NCBI RefSeq assembly: GCF_003075045.1
Contig: NZ_QCZD01000002.1
Span: 806,001-870,000 of the forward strand
Source of the DNA: Maribacter litoralis
GTDB taxonomy: Bacteria > Bacteroidota > Bacteroidia > Flavobacteriales > Flavobacteriaceae
Direction of reading: 5' to 3'
DNA: 64,000 nucleotides
How positions within the stretch are numbered: position 1 is the stretch's first letter; each line of letters starts with the position of its first letter. The position numbers were made by a program, and so were the translations under genes. Below, piece after piece: positions 8,304-17,409 of the stretch. The notes below the pieces were generated by a model. The model did not search any database and was not told the origin of the DNA. It saw only the letters and a list, made by a program, of their open reading frames with translations.

Positions 8304-9958
8304 TATCTAATCTAAGGTACTGGTTTTTAATAGTTTTAATTTTTTTGGTATACGTTGCAGGTATGTTCGTAACGTTATTTGAAAATGATTCTGCACAGTT
8401 TTCTGTAATGGCCATGCGAATGGTGCAGGAGAATGATTTTTTCAGCCTGTTTAAAGGACCCGAAGAGTATCTAGATAAACCGCACATGCATTACTGGTTG
8501 GCAGCGTTAGCTTATAAAATTTTCGGAATTACCGAATGGTCATACCGTATTCCTGGAGTGCTGGCTACCTTATTGGCAGCATATAGTTGTTATGGTTTGG
8601 GCAATTTGCTGTATAATAAAAATGTAGGTAAACTTTCCGCTTTGATATTTATGACGGCACAGACCATTGTTCTTGGGGCAATCGATGTTCGTACCGATGC
8701 GGTTTTAACGGGTTTCAGTATTCTGGCTATATGGCAACTAGCCGCATATATTGAAAAAGGTAGTGCAAAAGCTATTGCTATTGGGGCGTTTGCAGCGGGT
8801 ATAGCCTTCTCGACCAAGGGGCAAATAGCATTGCTGGTTATAGGTCTACCCATCCTATGTCATTTGTTCTACACGGGAAAATGGAAAGCTTTTATCAGTT
8901 GGAAGGTGTTATTGGCACTTGTAATCTTTGCAGTGACCATAACCCCTATGTTATATGCTTATTACCTTCAGTTCGATATGCACCCAGAGAAAGTTATTCG
9001 TGGTAAGGCAAATCGTAGCGGCATATTCTTTATTTTTTGGGAACAGAGTTTTGAACGGTTGAGCGGTGAAGGTATTGGTAAAAATAGTAGTGATTACTTT
9101 TTCTTTTTTCACACATTTCTATGGGTCTTTCTCCCATGGACCATATTAGGAATTATAGCATTCTATAATCAGATTAGAGCATTCATAGGTCAAAAATTCA
9201 AGTTTAAACAAGGGAAGGAATTTTTAACCGTTGGCGGTATTACCTTAATTTTTATAATTATAAGTTTTGCCCAGTTTAAACTTCCACACTATCTAAATAT
9301 CACAATTCCTTTATTTGCTGTTATCACTGCAGCATATATAAATAAGTTGTACACTGCGAATAATAAAAAAACCGTAAAGTCTTTAATGATAGGGCAATAC
9401 TTTGTACTGAGTATCGTCTTTATTGCTTCAGCCTTAATATGCTTTTATGTGTTTAAACTGCGTAGTTTGGTGGCATACTTCTTTTTATTGGTTGCGGCAG
9501 TCATAATAGTTTATTATGCTCTAAAAAGGGAAGGCGTGTTTATGAAATTGGTTACTATTTCGGTTTGTGCTTCTTTATTATTGAATGCTGTCTTGAACTT
9601 ACATTTTTATCCAAACCTCTTAGACTATCAAGGAGGGTCGTCTATGTCAAAAATTATAACGGAGAAAAATATTCCGGTAGACCGTATTTATAAGGTAGGA
9701 AGTGACCATACTTGGTCATTGGATTTTTATAACCAATATCCCGTGCAAATAACAACGCCACAGGTTTTAAAAAACAAAAAAGATGTTTGGGTATATGTGA
9801 ACGATGCTGAAATGGCTATGCTAGAGGAAAAGGGCTTTGATTGGGATGATCAGCTTTCGGTTGATCAATTTAGAATTACAAGATTACAAGGAAAATTCCT
9901 GAATCCTAATACGCGTAAAAAGGTAACACGTAAAATGCATTTGTTACATCTTTACTAA
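8300..9958 (+). CDS. ArnT-like glycosyltransferase, GT39/PMT family
   Basis: A 552-aa polytopic membrane glycosyltransferase that would use a polyprenyl-phosphate sugar as donor. The first periplasmic loop carries the acidic family motif after helix 1 (FENDSAQFSVMAMRM) and a DKPHMHYWLAAL segment typical of ArnT/GT83-like enzymes. About 11-12 hydrophobic segments follow, then a soluble C-terminal domain from roughly residue 440. It is coupled by a 4-bp overlap to the PAP2 gene and converges (4-bp overlap of stops) on the flippase-like gene. The acceptor is probably lipid A or another envelope glycan; this is inference. Confidence 0.85.
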   Translation: MISNLRYWFLIVLIFLVYVAGMFVTLFENDSAQFSVMAMRMVQENDFFSLFKGPEEYLDKPHMHYWLAALAYKIFGITEWSYRIPGVLATLLAAYSCYGLGNLLYNKNVGKLSALIFMTAQTIVLGAIDVRTDAVLTGFSILAIWQLAAYIEKGSAKAIAIGAFAAGIAFSTKGQIALLVIGLPILCHLFYTGKWKAFISWKVLLALVIFAVTITPMLYAYYLQFDMHPEKVIRGKANRSGIFFIFWEQSFERLSGEGIGKNSSDYFFFFHTFLWVFLPWTILGIIAFYNQIRAFIGQKFKFKQGKEFLTVGGITLIFIIISFAQFKLPHYLNITIPLFAVITAAYINKLYTANNKKTVKSLMIGQYFVLSIVFIASALICFYVFKLRSLVAYFFLLVAAVIIVYYALKREGVFMKLVTISVCASLLLNAVLNLHFYPNLLDYQGGSSMSKIITEKNIPVDRIYKVGSDHTWSLDFYNQYPVQITTPQVLKNKKDVWVYVNDAEMAMLEEKGFDWDDQLSVDQFRITRLQGKFLNPNTRKKVTRKMHLLHLY

Positions 9959-10842
9959 GATAACTCCTTAGGGTTATTTACTAGTTCTAACTTAATTTTC
10001 TTAAAGTGAAAAAACACTCCTACTAAAGAAACCATAGCTGTTATTAAGAAGAACAGCACACTAACACCTACAGATATATTTTGGTCTAGACCTAAGAATT
10101 TTGCACCGTAGAAAAAGGTTGCTTCACGACTTCCAATACCTCCTAAGGTCAATGGAACTACGGCTACAATTGATGATATCAAGAAAATAATGAGGTATGA
10201 AATTTGATTGGTATCAATATGTAAGGCAAGTAGAATACACCAAACACTGACCAATTGAGCTAATTGAACCAGTGCAGATAATCCAATCGATTTCCAAAAA
10301 ATCGGTAGTACGTAACCAAAAAACCGTTTATTCAATAACCAGAAAACCAATACTGATAATGGTATGGCCAATAAGAACATCCAACGAAAATCATGTATTA
10401 ATTCGTTATTTAAAAATCCTATTAGTGTACAGGCATAAATGAACAATAGTAGTAAGCCGGCAAGGCGGTCTAAGACAAGAACACTTACCATTTTTTTGGT
10501 TTTGACCTCAAAGGTTTTCTTTAAAATGTAGCCCTTGTATGCATCTCCACCAATACCACCGGGTAAGAATAGGTTGTAGAACATACCCAGCAAATAAAGC
10601 TTAAAGTTGCTTTTTTGGGTAAGCATAATTTGAAGCGTATGAAAGTATAGATTTAAACGAACTGCCCCTATAAGTTTAGAGATGATGAAGAATAGTGCAG
10701 CCAATAGCAAGTAAACTAAATCACTCTTGATCAGTATCCTCTTTATTTCGCTTACATTGATTTTAGTAAAGATGAAATAAATTAAAACGGCACTGATCAG
10801 TACTTTTAATACGGTAGTTACTTTTTTATTTAACTTCGCCAC
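9955..10842 (-). CDS. UPF0104 / LPG-synthase TM-like flippase-domain protein
   Basis: A 295-aa membrane protein of the lysylphosphatidylglycerol synthase transmembrane (YbhN/UPF0104) family, with about eight hydrophobic helices. Typical motifs are LFLPGGIGGDAYKGY near residue 90 and PLTLGGIGSREATFFYG near residue 235. Its start overlaps the end of the GT2 gene by 17 bp, so the two are translated together. Members are often encoded beside polyprenyl-phosphate glycosyltransferases and are proposed to move lipid-linked sugars. That role here is inference from position. Confidence 0.85.
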   Translation of the reverse strand: MAKLNKKVTTVLKVLISAVLIYFIFTKINVSEIKRILIKSDLVYLLLAALFFIISKLIGAVRLNLYFHTLQIMLTQKSNFKLYLLGMFYNLFLPGGIGGDAYKGYILKKTFEVKTKKMVSVLVLDRLAGLLLLFIYACTLIGFLNNELIHDFRWMFLLAIPLSVLVFWLLNKRFFGYVLPIFWKSIGLSALVQLAQLVSVWCILLALHIDTNQISYLIIFLISSIVAVVPLTLGGIGSREATFFYGAKFLGLDQNISVGVSVLFFLITAMVSLVGVFFHFKKIKLELVNNPKELS

Positions 10843-11785
10843 CTACACTTACTTTTTTAATGCGGTACGGTCTTTTGTTCTGAGATTCATAATAGGTTCT
10901 GATCAACAATTCCATAACAATACCTATTGTAAATAATTGAATACCGGCAAAAATGAACATCATACCTACTGTCAATAAAGGTCTTGTACCGATATCTTCG
11001 CCCAAGCCGAACTTAACGATCAATAGATATATGTTGATAAAAACACCTATAATAATCATTAAAGAACCGGAAATTCCGAATAGGTGAATAGGGCGTTGAA
11101 AGTATTTGCGAATAAATAGTAACAGCATCATATCTGCAACTACTTTAAATACACGTTCTAATCCATATTTAGAAACCCCTGCATTACGTGCATGGTGTTT
11201 TACGGGTACCTGCTTTATCTGTCCTCCTTCAAGAAATGCCAATAGGGTTATAAACCTGTGCATTTCTCCATACAGGTTTAAATCTTTGGCAATATCTCTT
11301 GTAAAAACCTTTAAGGCACAACCATTGTCCTTAATGTCTAATTTGGTAACACGACGAACTAAGAAATTGGCAATTTTAGAGGGTATTTTTTTAACTAGGG
11401 AATCTTTCCTTTTTTGACGGATACCGGTTACCACATCATATTCACCACTTACGGCATAGGTAAGCATTTGTGGAATATCGGAAGGGTCATTTTGTAAATC
11501 CCCATCCATAGTAATGATGTAATCACCCTCGGCATAGTCAAGACCAGCCGCCAATGCTAAACTCTGTCCGTAATTTTTCTTAAGTTCGATAAGGTGAACC
11601 TTATCGTCTTTTAAATCCTTAATTACTTTTTTGGTTTTGTCTTTTGAAAAGTCATCTACATATATGATTTGGTAATCATATCCTACCAAGCTTTCATGAA
11701 TTTTTTGGGTCAACAGTGTAACGTTGTCTTCTTCGTTATATAGGGGAACAACGACAGAAAGTAGAGAATTGGTAACAGGTTGCAT
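10826..11785 (-). CDS. GT2 glycosyltransferase, DPM1/ArnC/GtrB-like
   Basis: A 319-aa membrane-anchored family 2 glycosyltransferase that would make polyprenyl-phosphate sugars. The GT-A domain has SVVVPLYNEEDN at the start, IYVDDFS, and the DxD-containing MDGDLQNDP. Two C-terminal transmembrane helices (about residues 233-258 and 268-294) match the GtrB/ArnC architecture. It lies directly upstream of the flippase-like gene with a 17-bp overlap. Together with the convergent ArnT-like transferase it completes a donor synthesis, flipping and transfer set. Confidence 0.9.
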   Translation of the reverse strand: MQPVTNSLLSVVVPLYNEEDNVTLLTQKIHESLVGYDYQIIYVDDFSKDKTKKVIKDLKDDKVHLIELKKNYGQSLALAAGLDYAEGDYIITMDGDLQNDPSDIPQMLTYAVSGEYDVVTGIRQKRKDSLVKKIPSKIANFLVRRVTKLDIKDNGCALKVFTRDIAKDLNLYGEMHRFITLLAFLEGGQIKQVPVKHHARNAGVSKYGLERVFKVVADMMLLLFIRKYFQRPIHLFGISGSLMIIIGVFINIYLLIVKFGLGEDIGTRPLLTVGMMFIFAGIQLFTIGIVMELLIRTYYESQNKRPYRIKKVSVGGEVK

Positions 11786-11807
11786 TGGGTTGTTTTTGAA
11801 ATCGGTG

Positions 11808-11815
11808 CAAAGTTA
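11808..11815 (-). promoter_or_regulatory. Candidate -7 box (TAACTTTG) for the GT2 gene
   Basis: On the minus strand TAACTTTG matches TAnnTTTG and ends 22 bp before the ATG at 11785. No convincing TTG is found at -33 spacing. Confidence 0.3.
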
Positions 11816-11868
11816 TGTTTTTTAAACTAAAGGAGGTCTACTTGAATGGTAGTAACGTTCTGGGGTGT

Positions 11869-12858
11869 TTAGGTAGATTTTAGAGCTTTTAGTAGTTTTT
11901 CCGCTGCTAAGAAAGGCGATGATTTGCCGTTGATAACCTCCTTTTTTAATTGTGGTAATAGCTCTTTCGTTTTCGGGTGCCGATAAAATTCTGATAGCAA
12001 TTCTTGTTCTACATATTGAATGAGCCAATTTTCATTTTGTTGTTGCCTATGGCTATCAAAATAACCGGTCGCCTTCATGTTTTTACAATAAGAATCGATC
12101 AACTCCCAGATATCAGTAAGTCCTTTGTTTTCTAATGCAGAACAGGTTAAAACTTCTGGTGACCAACCATTTTCTTTAGGAGGGAACATATGTAGCGCTC
12201 TGGTAAATTCCATTTTGGCAAAATTGGCACGCCGCACATTATCTCCATCGGCTTTAGTTATAGCAATAGCATCTGCCATTTCAATAATACCTCTTTTAAT
12301 ACCTTGTAGCTCATCACCGGCACCGGCCAACTTCAATAATAAAAAGAAATCTACCATGTCATGCACTGCTGTTTCGCTTTGCCCAACGCCAATAGTTTCT
12401 ATTAAAATACTATCAAAACCGGCGGCTTCGAGTATAACAATGCTTTCCCTTGTTTTTCTGGTTACACCACCTAAAGAAGTACCAGATGACGATGGTCTAA
12501 TATATGCGTTAGGGTTTTTTACCAATTCTTGCATTCTCGTTTTATCGCCCAGAATACTACCTTTTGTTCTTCTACTTGAAGGGTCTACGGTTAAAACGGC
12601 TACTTTTTTTCCCAAATCGGTAAGCAGATTTCCAAACTGTTCTATAAAAGTACTTTTTCCGGCACCTGGTACTCCCGTAATGCCAATTCTGATCGCATCA
12701 TTTTTTCTTGAAATACAAGCGGCAATAATATCATTGGCGATTAGGCGGTGCTCGGGCTTTGTACTTTCTATAAGGGTAATAGCTTTACTTACTATTGCAA
12801 CGTTATTTGAATAGATGCCCTCAATAATTTCTGATGTAGTAAGATTAGCTAAATTCAT
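11869..12858 (-). CDS. meaB: Methylmalonyl-CoA mutase-associated GTPase MeaB
   Basis: A 329-aa G3E P-loop GTPase (MeaB/ArgK family) that protects and reloads adenosylcobalamin-dependent methylmalonyl-CoA mutase. Visible motifs are Walker A GVPGAGKST, the DPSSRRTKGSILGDKTRM segment, ETIGVGQSE and the base-specificity motif TKAD. The family's C-terminal dimerisation arm is present. The mutase subunits are not in the window, but the cobalamin adenosyltransferase at 34.3 kb belongs to the same cofactor pathway. It stands alone between the GT2 and aldose epimerase genes. Confidence 0.93.
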   Translation of the reverse strand: MNLANLTTSEIIEGIYSNNVAIVSKAITLIESTKPEHRLIANDIIAACISRKNDAIRIGITGVPGAGKSTFIEQFGNLLTDLGKKVAVLTVDPSSRRTKGSILGDKTRMQELVKNPNAYIRPSSSGTSLGGVTRKTRESIVILEAAGFDSILIETIGVGQSETAVHDMVDFFLLLKLAGAGDELQGIKRGIIEMADAIAITKADGDNVRRANFAKMEFTRALHMFPPKENGWSPEVLTCSALENKGLTDIWELIDSYCKNMKATGYFDSHRQQQNENWLIQYVEQELLSEFYRHPKTKELLPQLKKEVINGKSSPFLAAEKLLKALKST

Positions 12859-12887
12859 GGTAATTACTTAAACCTGTAGTAGTGATA

Positions 12888-12895
12888 CAAAGATA
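12888..12895 (-). promoter_or_regulatory. Candidate -7 box (TATCTTTG) for meaB
   Basis: Minus-strand TATCTTTG, an exact TAnnTTTG match, 29 bp before the meaB ATG. A -33 TTG at the right spacing was not seen. Confidence 0.3.
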
Positions 12896-12939
12896 CTATT
12901 TATAGTTGCTAGCCCTTAATTAGCCCTATCATGCTATAG

Positions 12940-13854
12940 TTAGTCTTTAGACGCAATATCAAATTTAAAGATAGAAATATTGTTGTACAGGTCGCCCGGT
13001 CTTAAAACACTCTTTGGAAAATCTGGTTGATTAGGTGCATCAGGGTAATTTTGGGTCTCAAAACATATTCCGGGGAAATCATCGGGAGTATAGACGACCA
13101 ATGCAGGTTGATTGGTATACACCTTCATTGTAATACCCGAAGTTTTAGAATGTAGTTCTGCCACCTTTTCATTACCTATATCTTTCACATAAATAGCGTC
13201 AAACCTTTGTAAACCTATTTTTTTAGGCAAAAGAAAGTCATACTCAGTTTTACGAACCGGCATAATATTTCCGGTGGGCAATAAATTTTCTTGAGTTTCT
13301 AATCTATAGGGACAGTTTAGCTGTAACTCATAATCATCTATATAGGGGTTCTTATCTAACTTAAAATAAGAATGGTTGGTAAGGTTGATTACCGTACTTC
13401 GGTCTGTCATTGCCTCATAAATTACCTGTAATGCGTTACCCATTAGTTTATAGGTGACACTTACGGTTAAATTGCCTGGGTAACCTTCTTCTAAATGTTT
13501 GCTATTGTATGTAAGTTTAATGAATGGTTTATCGCTATTGTCAACTTCGTCTATTGTCCAATATTTTTGATGAAAACCTTCTTTTCCTCCATGTAAATGA
13601 ACACCATCTTCTTGATAGAGGTCATATCTAGCTCGGTCTATTACAAAACCACCATTTGAAATTCTGCCGGCATATCGCCCAACACTGGCGCCTAGTACAT
13701 TGTCATCTAAGCGATATCTGCTTGGGTGATTGTAGCCAACAACTACGTTTGTATAATTACCGTCTTCTCCTTTAACAAGTAATTTTTGAATGGTTGCGCC
13801 ATAATCTAAAACCATTAGGGTTAAATAGGCATTGGAAATTGTAACTTGTTTCAA
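12940..13854 (-). CDS. galM: Aldose 1-epimerase
   Basis: A 304-aa galactose mutarotase family protein that interconverts alpha and beta anomers of aldoses. The catalytic His region NLTNHSYF and the general-base Glu in GICFETQNYPDAPNQPDFP are both present, and VHLHGGKEGFH near residue 90 is another family landmark. There is no signal peptide, so it is probably cytoplasmic. It is divergent from the ECF sigma gene. The gene symbol reflects the family; true substrate preference (glucose, galactose, xylose) is not readable. Confidence 0.88.
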   Translation of the reverse strand: MKQVTISNAYLTLMVLDYGATIQKLLVKGEDGNYTNVVVGYNHPSRYRLDDNVLGASVGRYAGRISNGGFVIDRARYDLYQEDGVHLHGGKEGFHQKYWTIDEVDNSDKPFIKLTYNSKHLEEGYPGNLTVSVTYKLMGNALQVIYEAMTDRSTVINLTNHSYFKLDKNPYIDDYELQLNCPYRLETQENLLPTGNIMPVRKTEYDFLLPKKIGLQRFDAIYVKDIGNEKVAELHSKTSGITMKVYTNQPALVVYTPDDFPGICFETQNYPDAPNQPDFPKSVLRPGDLYNNISIFKFDIASKD

Positions 13855-13958
13855 AGGAAATTTTTAATAGTGTAGTGTAAAAATAAAAATTTTTGCAACA
13901 TTCTATTTTTTATATCGTCCTTAATACAACAACAACCAAAAACCAATCTAATTAACCG

Positions 13959-14501
13959 ATGTTTCAAAGCAATGTCGTAGAGAAATGTAAGGCAAACGAC
14001 CGCACTGCCCAGTTACAATTATATAGAAAATATTGTGACGGTATGTTTGTGGTAGCAAACCGCTTTGTAAAAAATGCAGACGATGCGGAAGATGTTTTAC
14101 AGGAATCTTTTATTAAGGCATTTCAAAAAATTCATCAATATAAAGGAGATGTCACTTTTGGAGCTTGGTTAAAGAGAATAGTGGTAAATAAGAGTATAGA
14201 TTTTTTAAAATCTAAAAAAGATAAAATATCTATTGATGAGCATGACATGCAGGTTGTTGCAGAAGATGATAATTGGAACGTGCCTTCTGTAATTAGTATT
14301 GATGAGGTAAGGTTGGCCATAGATCAATTACAAGAAAAATATAAATATGTGGTACTTATGTTTTTGGTAGAAGGATATGATCACCAAGAAATTGCAGAAG
14401 TTTTAAATATTTCATCATCTGCCTGTAGAACAAGATTGTCTCGTGGCAAAGGCCAATTAAAAGAATTGTTAAAAGAAAAGAATTATGGAACAGGATCTTA
14501 G
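13959..14501 (+). CDS. ECF RNA polymerase sigma factor
   Basis: A 180-aa extracytoplasmic-function sigma-70 factor. Region 2 spans about residues 20-90 (FVKNADDAEDVLQESFIKAFQ) and region 4 about 120-175 with the helix-turn-helix EGYDHQEIAEVLNISSSACRTR split by the turn. Its last 17 bp overlap the next gene, which encodes a single-span membrane protein, the usual place for an anti-sigma factor. Three overlapping genes (13959-16462) form one tightly coupled operon. Confidence 0.92.
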   Translation: MFQSNVVEKCKANDRTAQLQLYRKYCDGMFVVANRFVKNADDAEDVLQESFIKAFQKIHQYKGDVTFGAWLKRIVVNKSIDFLKSKKDKISIDEHDMQVVAEDDNWNVPSVISIDEVRLAIDQLQEKYKYVVLMFLVEGYDHQEIAEVLNISSSACRTRLSRGKGQLKELLKEKNYGTGS

Positions 14502-15072
14502 GGAAATGTTCAGGAAAGATAGAGAGCAGCAAAAGCATGCCATTAAACCAGGTCATGAAGAGCGCTTTTTAAATAAACTTGAAGAAGCCTTACCGGTAAA
14601 TATAAAATATAATTGGGGTTGGTTAAAGATTGCAGCATCAGTAGCAATAATTGCAAGTATAGGCTTAGGTGTGGTATACTTTAATGGAGAAAACAGTCAG
14701 AATAGCACCACTGTGGTTGATAACACCATCACTGAAGAACAAAAAAATGAATTTACGTTCGGTGATCTGTCGCCAGATCTTAAAAAAGTAGAGAATTTCT
14801 ATGTAGCGAACATTAATATGGAATTGGCTAAACTAGAGGTTTCGCCAGATACGAAAGGGTTAATAGATAGTTTTATGGAGCAGCTAAATAACTTGAACCT
14901 AGAATATAAAACTTTAAATAAAGAACTAAAAGAATTAGGTCCAAATGATCAAACTATTACCGCACTTATAGAAAATTTACAATTACGATTACAATTATTA
15001 CAGAAATTAAAAAGAAAGTTAAACGAATTAAAATTATCAAAAAATGAACAGATCAATGACACTAGTATCTAA
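14485..15072 (+). CDS. Single-span membrane protein, putative anti-sigma partner
   Basis: A 195-aa protein with a cytoplasmic N-terminus (about 1-45), one transmembrane helix (about 47-65, WLKIAASVAIIASIGLG) and a periplasmic part rich in long charged helices (about 110-190). It overlaps the ECF sigma gene by 17 bp and the next gene by 29 bp, so it is translated with both. It lacks the HxxxCxxC zinc motif of ZAS anti-sigma factors. An anti-sigma role is inferred from position and topology only. Confidence 0.75.
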   Translation: MEQDLREMFRKDREQQKHAIKPGHEERFLNKLEEALPVNIKYNWGWLKIAASVAIIASIGLGVVYFNGENSQNSTTVVDNTITEEQKNEFTFGDLSPDLKKVENFYVANINMELAKLEVSPDTKGLIDSFMEQLNNLNLEYKTLNKELKELGPNDQTITALIENLQLRLQLLQKLKRKLNELKLSKNEQINDTSI

Positions 15073-16462
15073 GCAACTCATCATTGCATTAGGTCTTTTA
15101 ACTTCAGCTGGCGTTTTTTCGCAAGCGGAAAGTAAAACTTTTCAAGAACGATTTATTGTAGCAGATGATGCTGTGGTAAATATCAATACCAGCTATGCTG
15201 ATATTGAGTTTGAAACTTGGGATAAGGATGAGGTGGCCATTACGGCCACCATTTCCCTAGAAGGTGCTACCAAAGAAGAGGCAAAGGAGTATTTTGAAAA
15301 TAGTCCCATCGAAATCTTAGGCAATAGCAAGGAGATTAAAATTTCTTCGAAGTCTAAAAACAATGATTTTTTTGAAAGATTTGATTCGAATACCTTCTTT
15401 AATGATAACGAAATGCACATTGAGGTACCCGAAATAGCATCGTTCGTAGTTAGTGTACCTCAGATTGCACCTTTTCCAGAGATGCCGCCCTTACCACAAA
15501 CCGAAGCCTTTATATTCGACTATGAAGCATACCAAGAAGATGGTGAAAAATACATGAAGAAATGGCAAAAGAACTTTGAGAAAAGCTTTGATAAAAAACA
15601 TCAAAAAAGATTGGAAGAGTGGGCTGAGCGTATGGAAGAGAAAGGTGAGGTAATCGAAAAAAGAATGGAGGAGTACAATGAAAGACGAGAGGAATTGATG
15701 GAAAAGAGAGAGGAAGCCATGCAAGAAAGACAAGAAAAAATGGAGGAGAGGCGAGAAAAAATGCACGAGGAAAGAGAGGAACGTAGAATGTTGATCAATT
15801 CTGGAGAAGGCTCTCCGAATATTTTCTATTATTCATCCGAAGGGAAACAAAAGAATTTTAAGATCAAAAAAACCATTAAGATCAGTTTACCAAAGTCTAC
15901 CAGAATAAAAATGGATGTAAGACATGGTGAGGTTAAATTGGCAGAGAATACCAAAAACTTGAATGCGAACCTTTCGCATTCAAGCCTTTGGGCAGTAACT
16001 ATTGATGGCGAAGAAACCATAGTTTCGGCAGCCTATACACCGGTGAACGTTCAAAAATGGAATTATGGGCAATTAAGCACATCTTATTCTGAAGAAATAT
16101 CTTTGGCTGAGGTGGTGCAACTACAATTGCAAGCAACTTCATCAGACGTTACCATAGATAAGTTGTTTAAAAACGCTTTTGTAAAAAATAATTTTGGTGC
16201 GGTACACATTCTTGAAATGGGAAGCGATTTTGAAGAGCTGGATATTAGTGTTAAAAACGGAGAGTTGAATGTGAATTTACCAAAAGTAGCAAGCAATATT
16301 TATGTGAAGGGAAATTCATCATCTTTGAAATTGCCGCCCAATTTAAAAGTTATGGAAACCAAAAACGGTAGTACCTTTATACATAAAGGGTATCATTTAA
16401 ACGGTAACAGTAACCGATCTGTAATAATAACATCAGATTATAGTGAAGTGGTATTGCAATAG
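15044..16462 (+). CDS. Secreted adhesin/DUF4097-like protein with a charged ER/K helix
   Basis: A 472-aa exported protein with signal peptide (about residues 1-27, ending FSQA). The N-terminal section (about 30-135) and the C-terminal section (about 270-470) have the repetitive beta-strand look of DUF4097-like putative adhesins, with TSYADIEFETW near the start. Between them, about residues 160-255, lies an almost uninterrupted run of Glu, Arg, Lys and Met (RMEEYNERREELMEKREEA and onward) that should form a single alpha helix or coiled coil. It is the third gene of the sigma operon, overlapping its neighbour by 29 bp. Function unknown; probably an envelope-stress effector. Confidence 0.78.
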   Translation: MNRSMTLVSKQLIIALGLLTSAGVFSQAESKTFQERFIVADDAVVNINTSYADIEFETWDKDEVAITATISLEGATKEEAKEYFENSPIEILGNSKEIKISSKSKNNDFFERFDSNTFFNDNEMHIEVPEIASFVVSVPQIAPFPEMPPLPQTEAFIFDYEAYQEDGEKYMKKWQKNFEKSFDKKHQKRLEEWAERMEEKGEVIEKRMEEYNERREELMEKREEAMQERQEKMEERREKMHEEREERRMLINSGEGSPNIFYYSSEGKQKNFKIKKTIKISLPKSTRIKMDVRHGEVKLAENTKNLNANLSHSSLWAVTIDGEETIVSAAYTPVNVQKWNYGQLSTSYSEEISLAEVVQLQLQATSSDVTIDKLFKNAFVKNNFGAVHILEMGSDFEELDISVKNGELNVNLPKVASNIYVKGNSSSLKLPPNLKVMETKNGSTFIHKGYHLNGNSNRSVIITSDYSEVVLQ

Positions 16463-17197
16463 TTATTTCAGTAATTCCAATGTCCCAAATACATTGGCAT
16501 CTATCCAACCTGCATTTTTATTCTCTCCGGGTACAAAGACAGACCCAATTAGATTTTCTCTTTCTTTACTCTTATCATTATCGGCATAGGCAATTGCAAA
16601 ACCGATTCTTTTGCCCTCGCTCAATACAACCGGCTTTACCGTAGGCTTATCGTTAAAAATACTTGGGTATACTTTTACGTGCATTTCCCAATACGTTGTG
16701 TTGCCTTCAGTTTGATGTTTAGAGATGATATGTTCATTATACAATGTCGGTTTTTCATTTACACCCAAGTCAACTACATTACCATCTAGGGCAACGTGAT
16801 AGGTGAATGCATTATGGTTAAATCTATGTTGACCACCAGAATTGTCTTCATCAACATATACGATTACACAATCGTCGTTCCACCAAAGTTTTAAAGGGTC
16901 TTCTGTTTGTTCAAAAAGGGTGTCGTCAACAATTTCAAGCAGTATATAAAGACCATCTTCATTCCAAGCCATTTTATATTTACCGTTATAGTCCTCATGA
17001 TCAAATGGTCCTCCTATCCAATTTTGGTCTATAGGCTGCCATTCTAACAGGTTCCAGTAATTTTCAATAGGTCTGCCATCAAGTGTTGGTGTCTCTTTTA
17101 TGTATGAAACGGGAGTTATGTGGGTATTCTTTTTGCTTTTAGTATTAGTACACGAAGTAACGCATACTACAAGTAAAAAATAAATAGTCCATTTCAT
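16463..17197 (-). CDS. CBM9-like sugar-binding lipoprotein
   Basis: A 244-aa lipoprotein (start 17197, MKWTIYFLLVVCVTSC, lipobox VTSC) containing one carbohydrate-binding module family 9-like beta-sandwich. Landmarks are PTLDGRPIENYWN near the start, YKMAWNEDGLYILLEIVDD, and WWNDDCVIVYVDEDN. Such domains bind sugar chain ends or haem in related DOMON-like proteins. Its stop abuts the stop of the sigma-operon effector with no gap (16462/16463). The start shown, not the codon at 17230, gives the proper lipoprotein signal. Confidence 0.82.
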   Translation of the reverse strand: MKWTIYFLLVVCVTSCTNTKSKKNTHITPVSYIKETPTLDGRPIENYWNLLEWQPIDQNWIGGPFDHEDYNGKYKMAWNEDGLYILLEIVDDTLFEQTEDPLKLWWNDDCVIVYVDEDNSGGQHRFNHNAFTYHVALDGNVVDLGVNEKPTLYNEHIISKHQTEGNTTYWEMHVKVYPSIFNDKPTVKPVVLSEGKRIGFAIAYADNDKSKERENLIGSVFVPGENKNAGWIDANVFGTLELLK

Positions 17198-17357
17198 AAT
17201 ACTAGTTTGGAATCTATAATTTAAACACACTATTTACTTAAATATTGTAAGATTTATAGTACTTCGGTATTTAAAACAAGATATGGTAAAAATAAAGGGT
17301 GATGGTAATTTTAATGTTAACTAATACATTATTAGTGACTTATTGGAGGATATGAAT

Positions 17358-17381
17358 AAAAAAGCGCCCCATAGGGGCGCT
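17358..17381 (-). terminator. Rho-independent terminator for msrA
   Basis: On the minus strand a perfect 8-bp GC-rich stem AGCGCCCC / GGGGCGCT with a 3-nt loop is followed by six Ts. It lies 29 bp beyond the msrA stop. Confidence 0.88.
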
Positions 17382-17409
17382 GGTCTTTAGCAGTAAATTA
17401 CTAAATTTC

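Noticed and set aside
12125-12814. 229-aa plus-strand open frame across meaB
   Set aside because: Antisense to an intact, motif-complete MeaB; composition is that of a reversed coding sequence.
15491-15798. Two antisense open frames of 65-91 aa opposite the charged helix region
   Set aside because: They are Phe/Leu/Ser-rich shadows of a purine-rich, highly repetitive coding stretch on the other strand; no start context or homology-like pattern.
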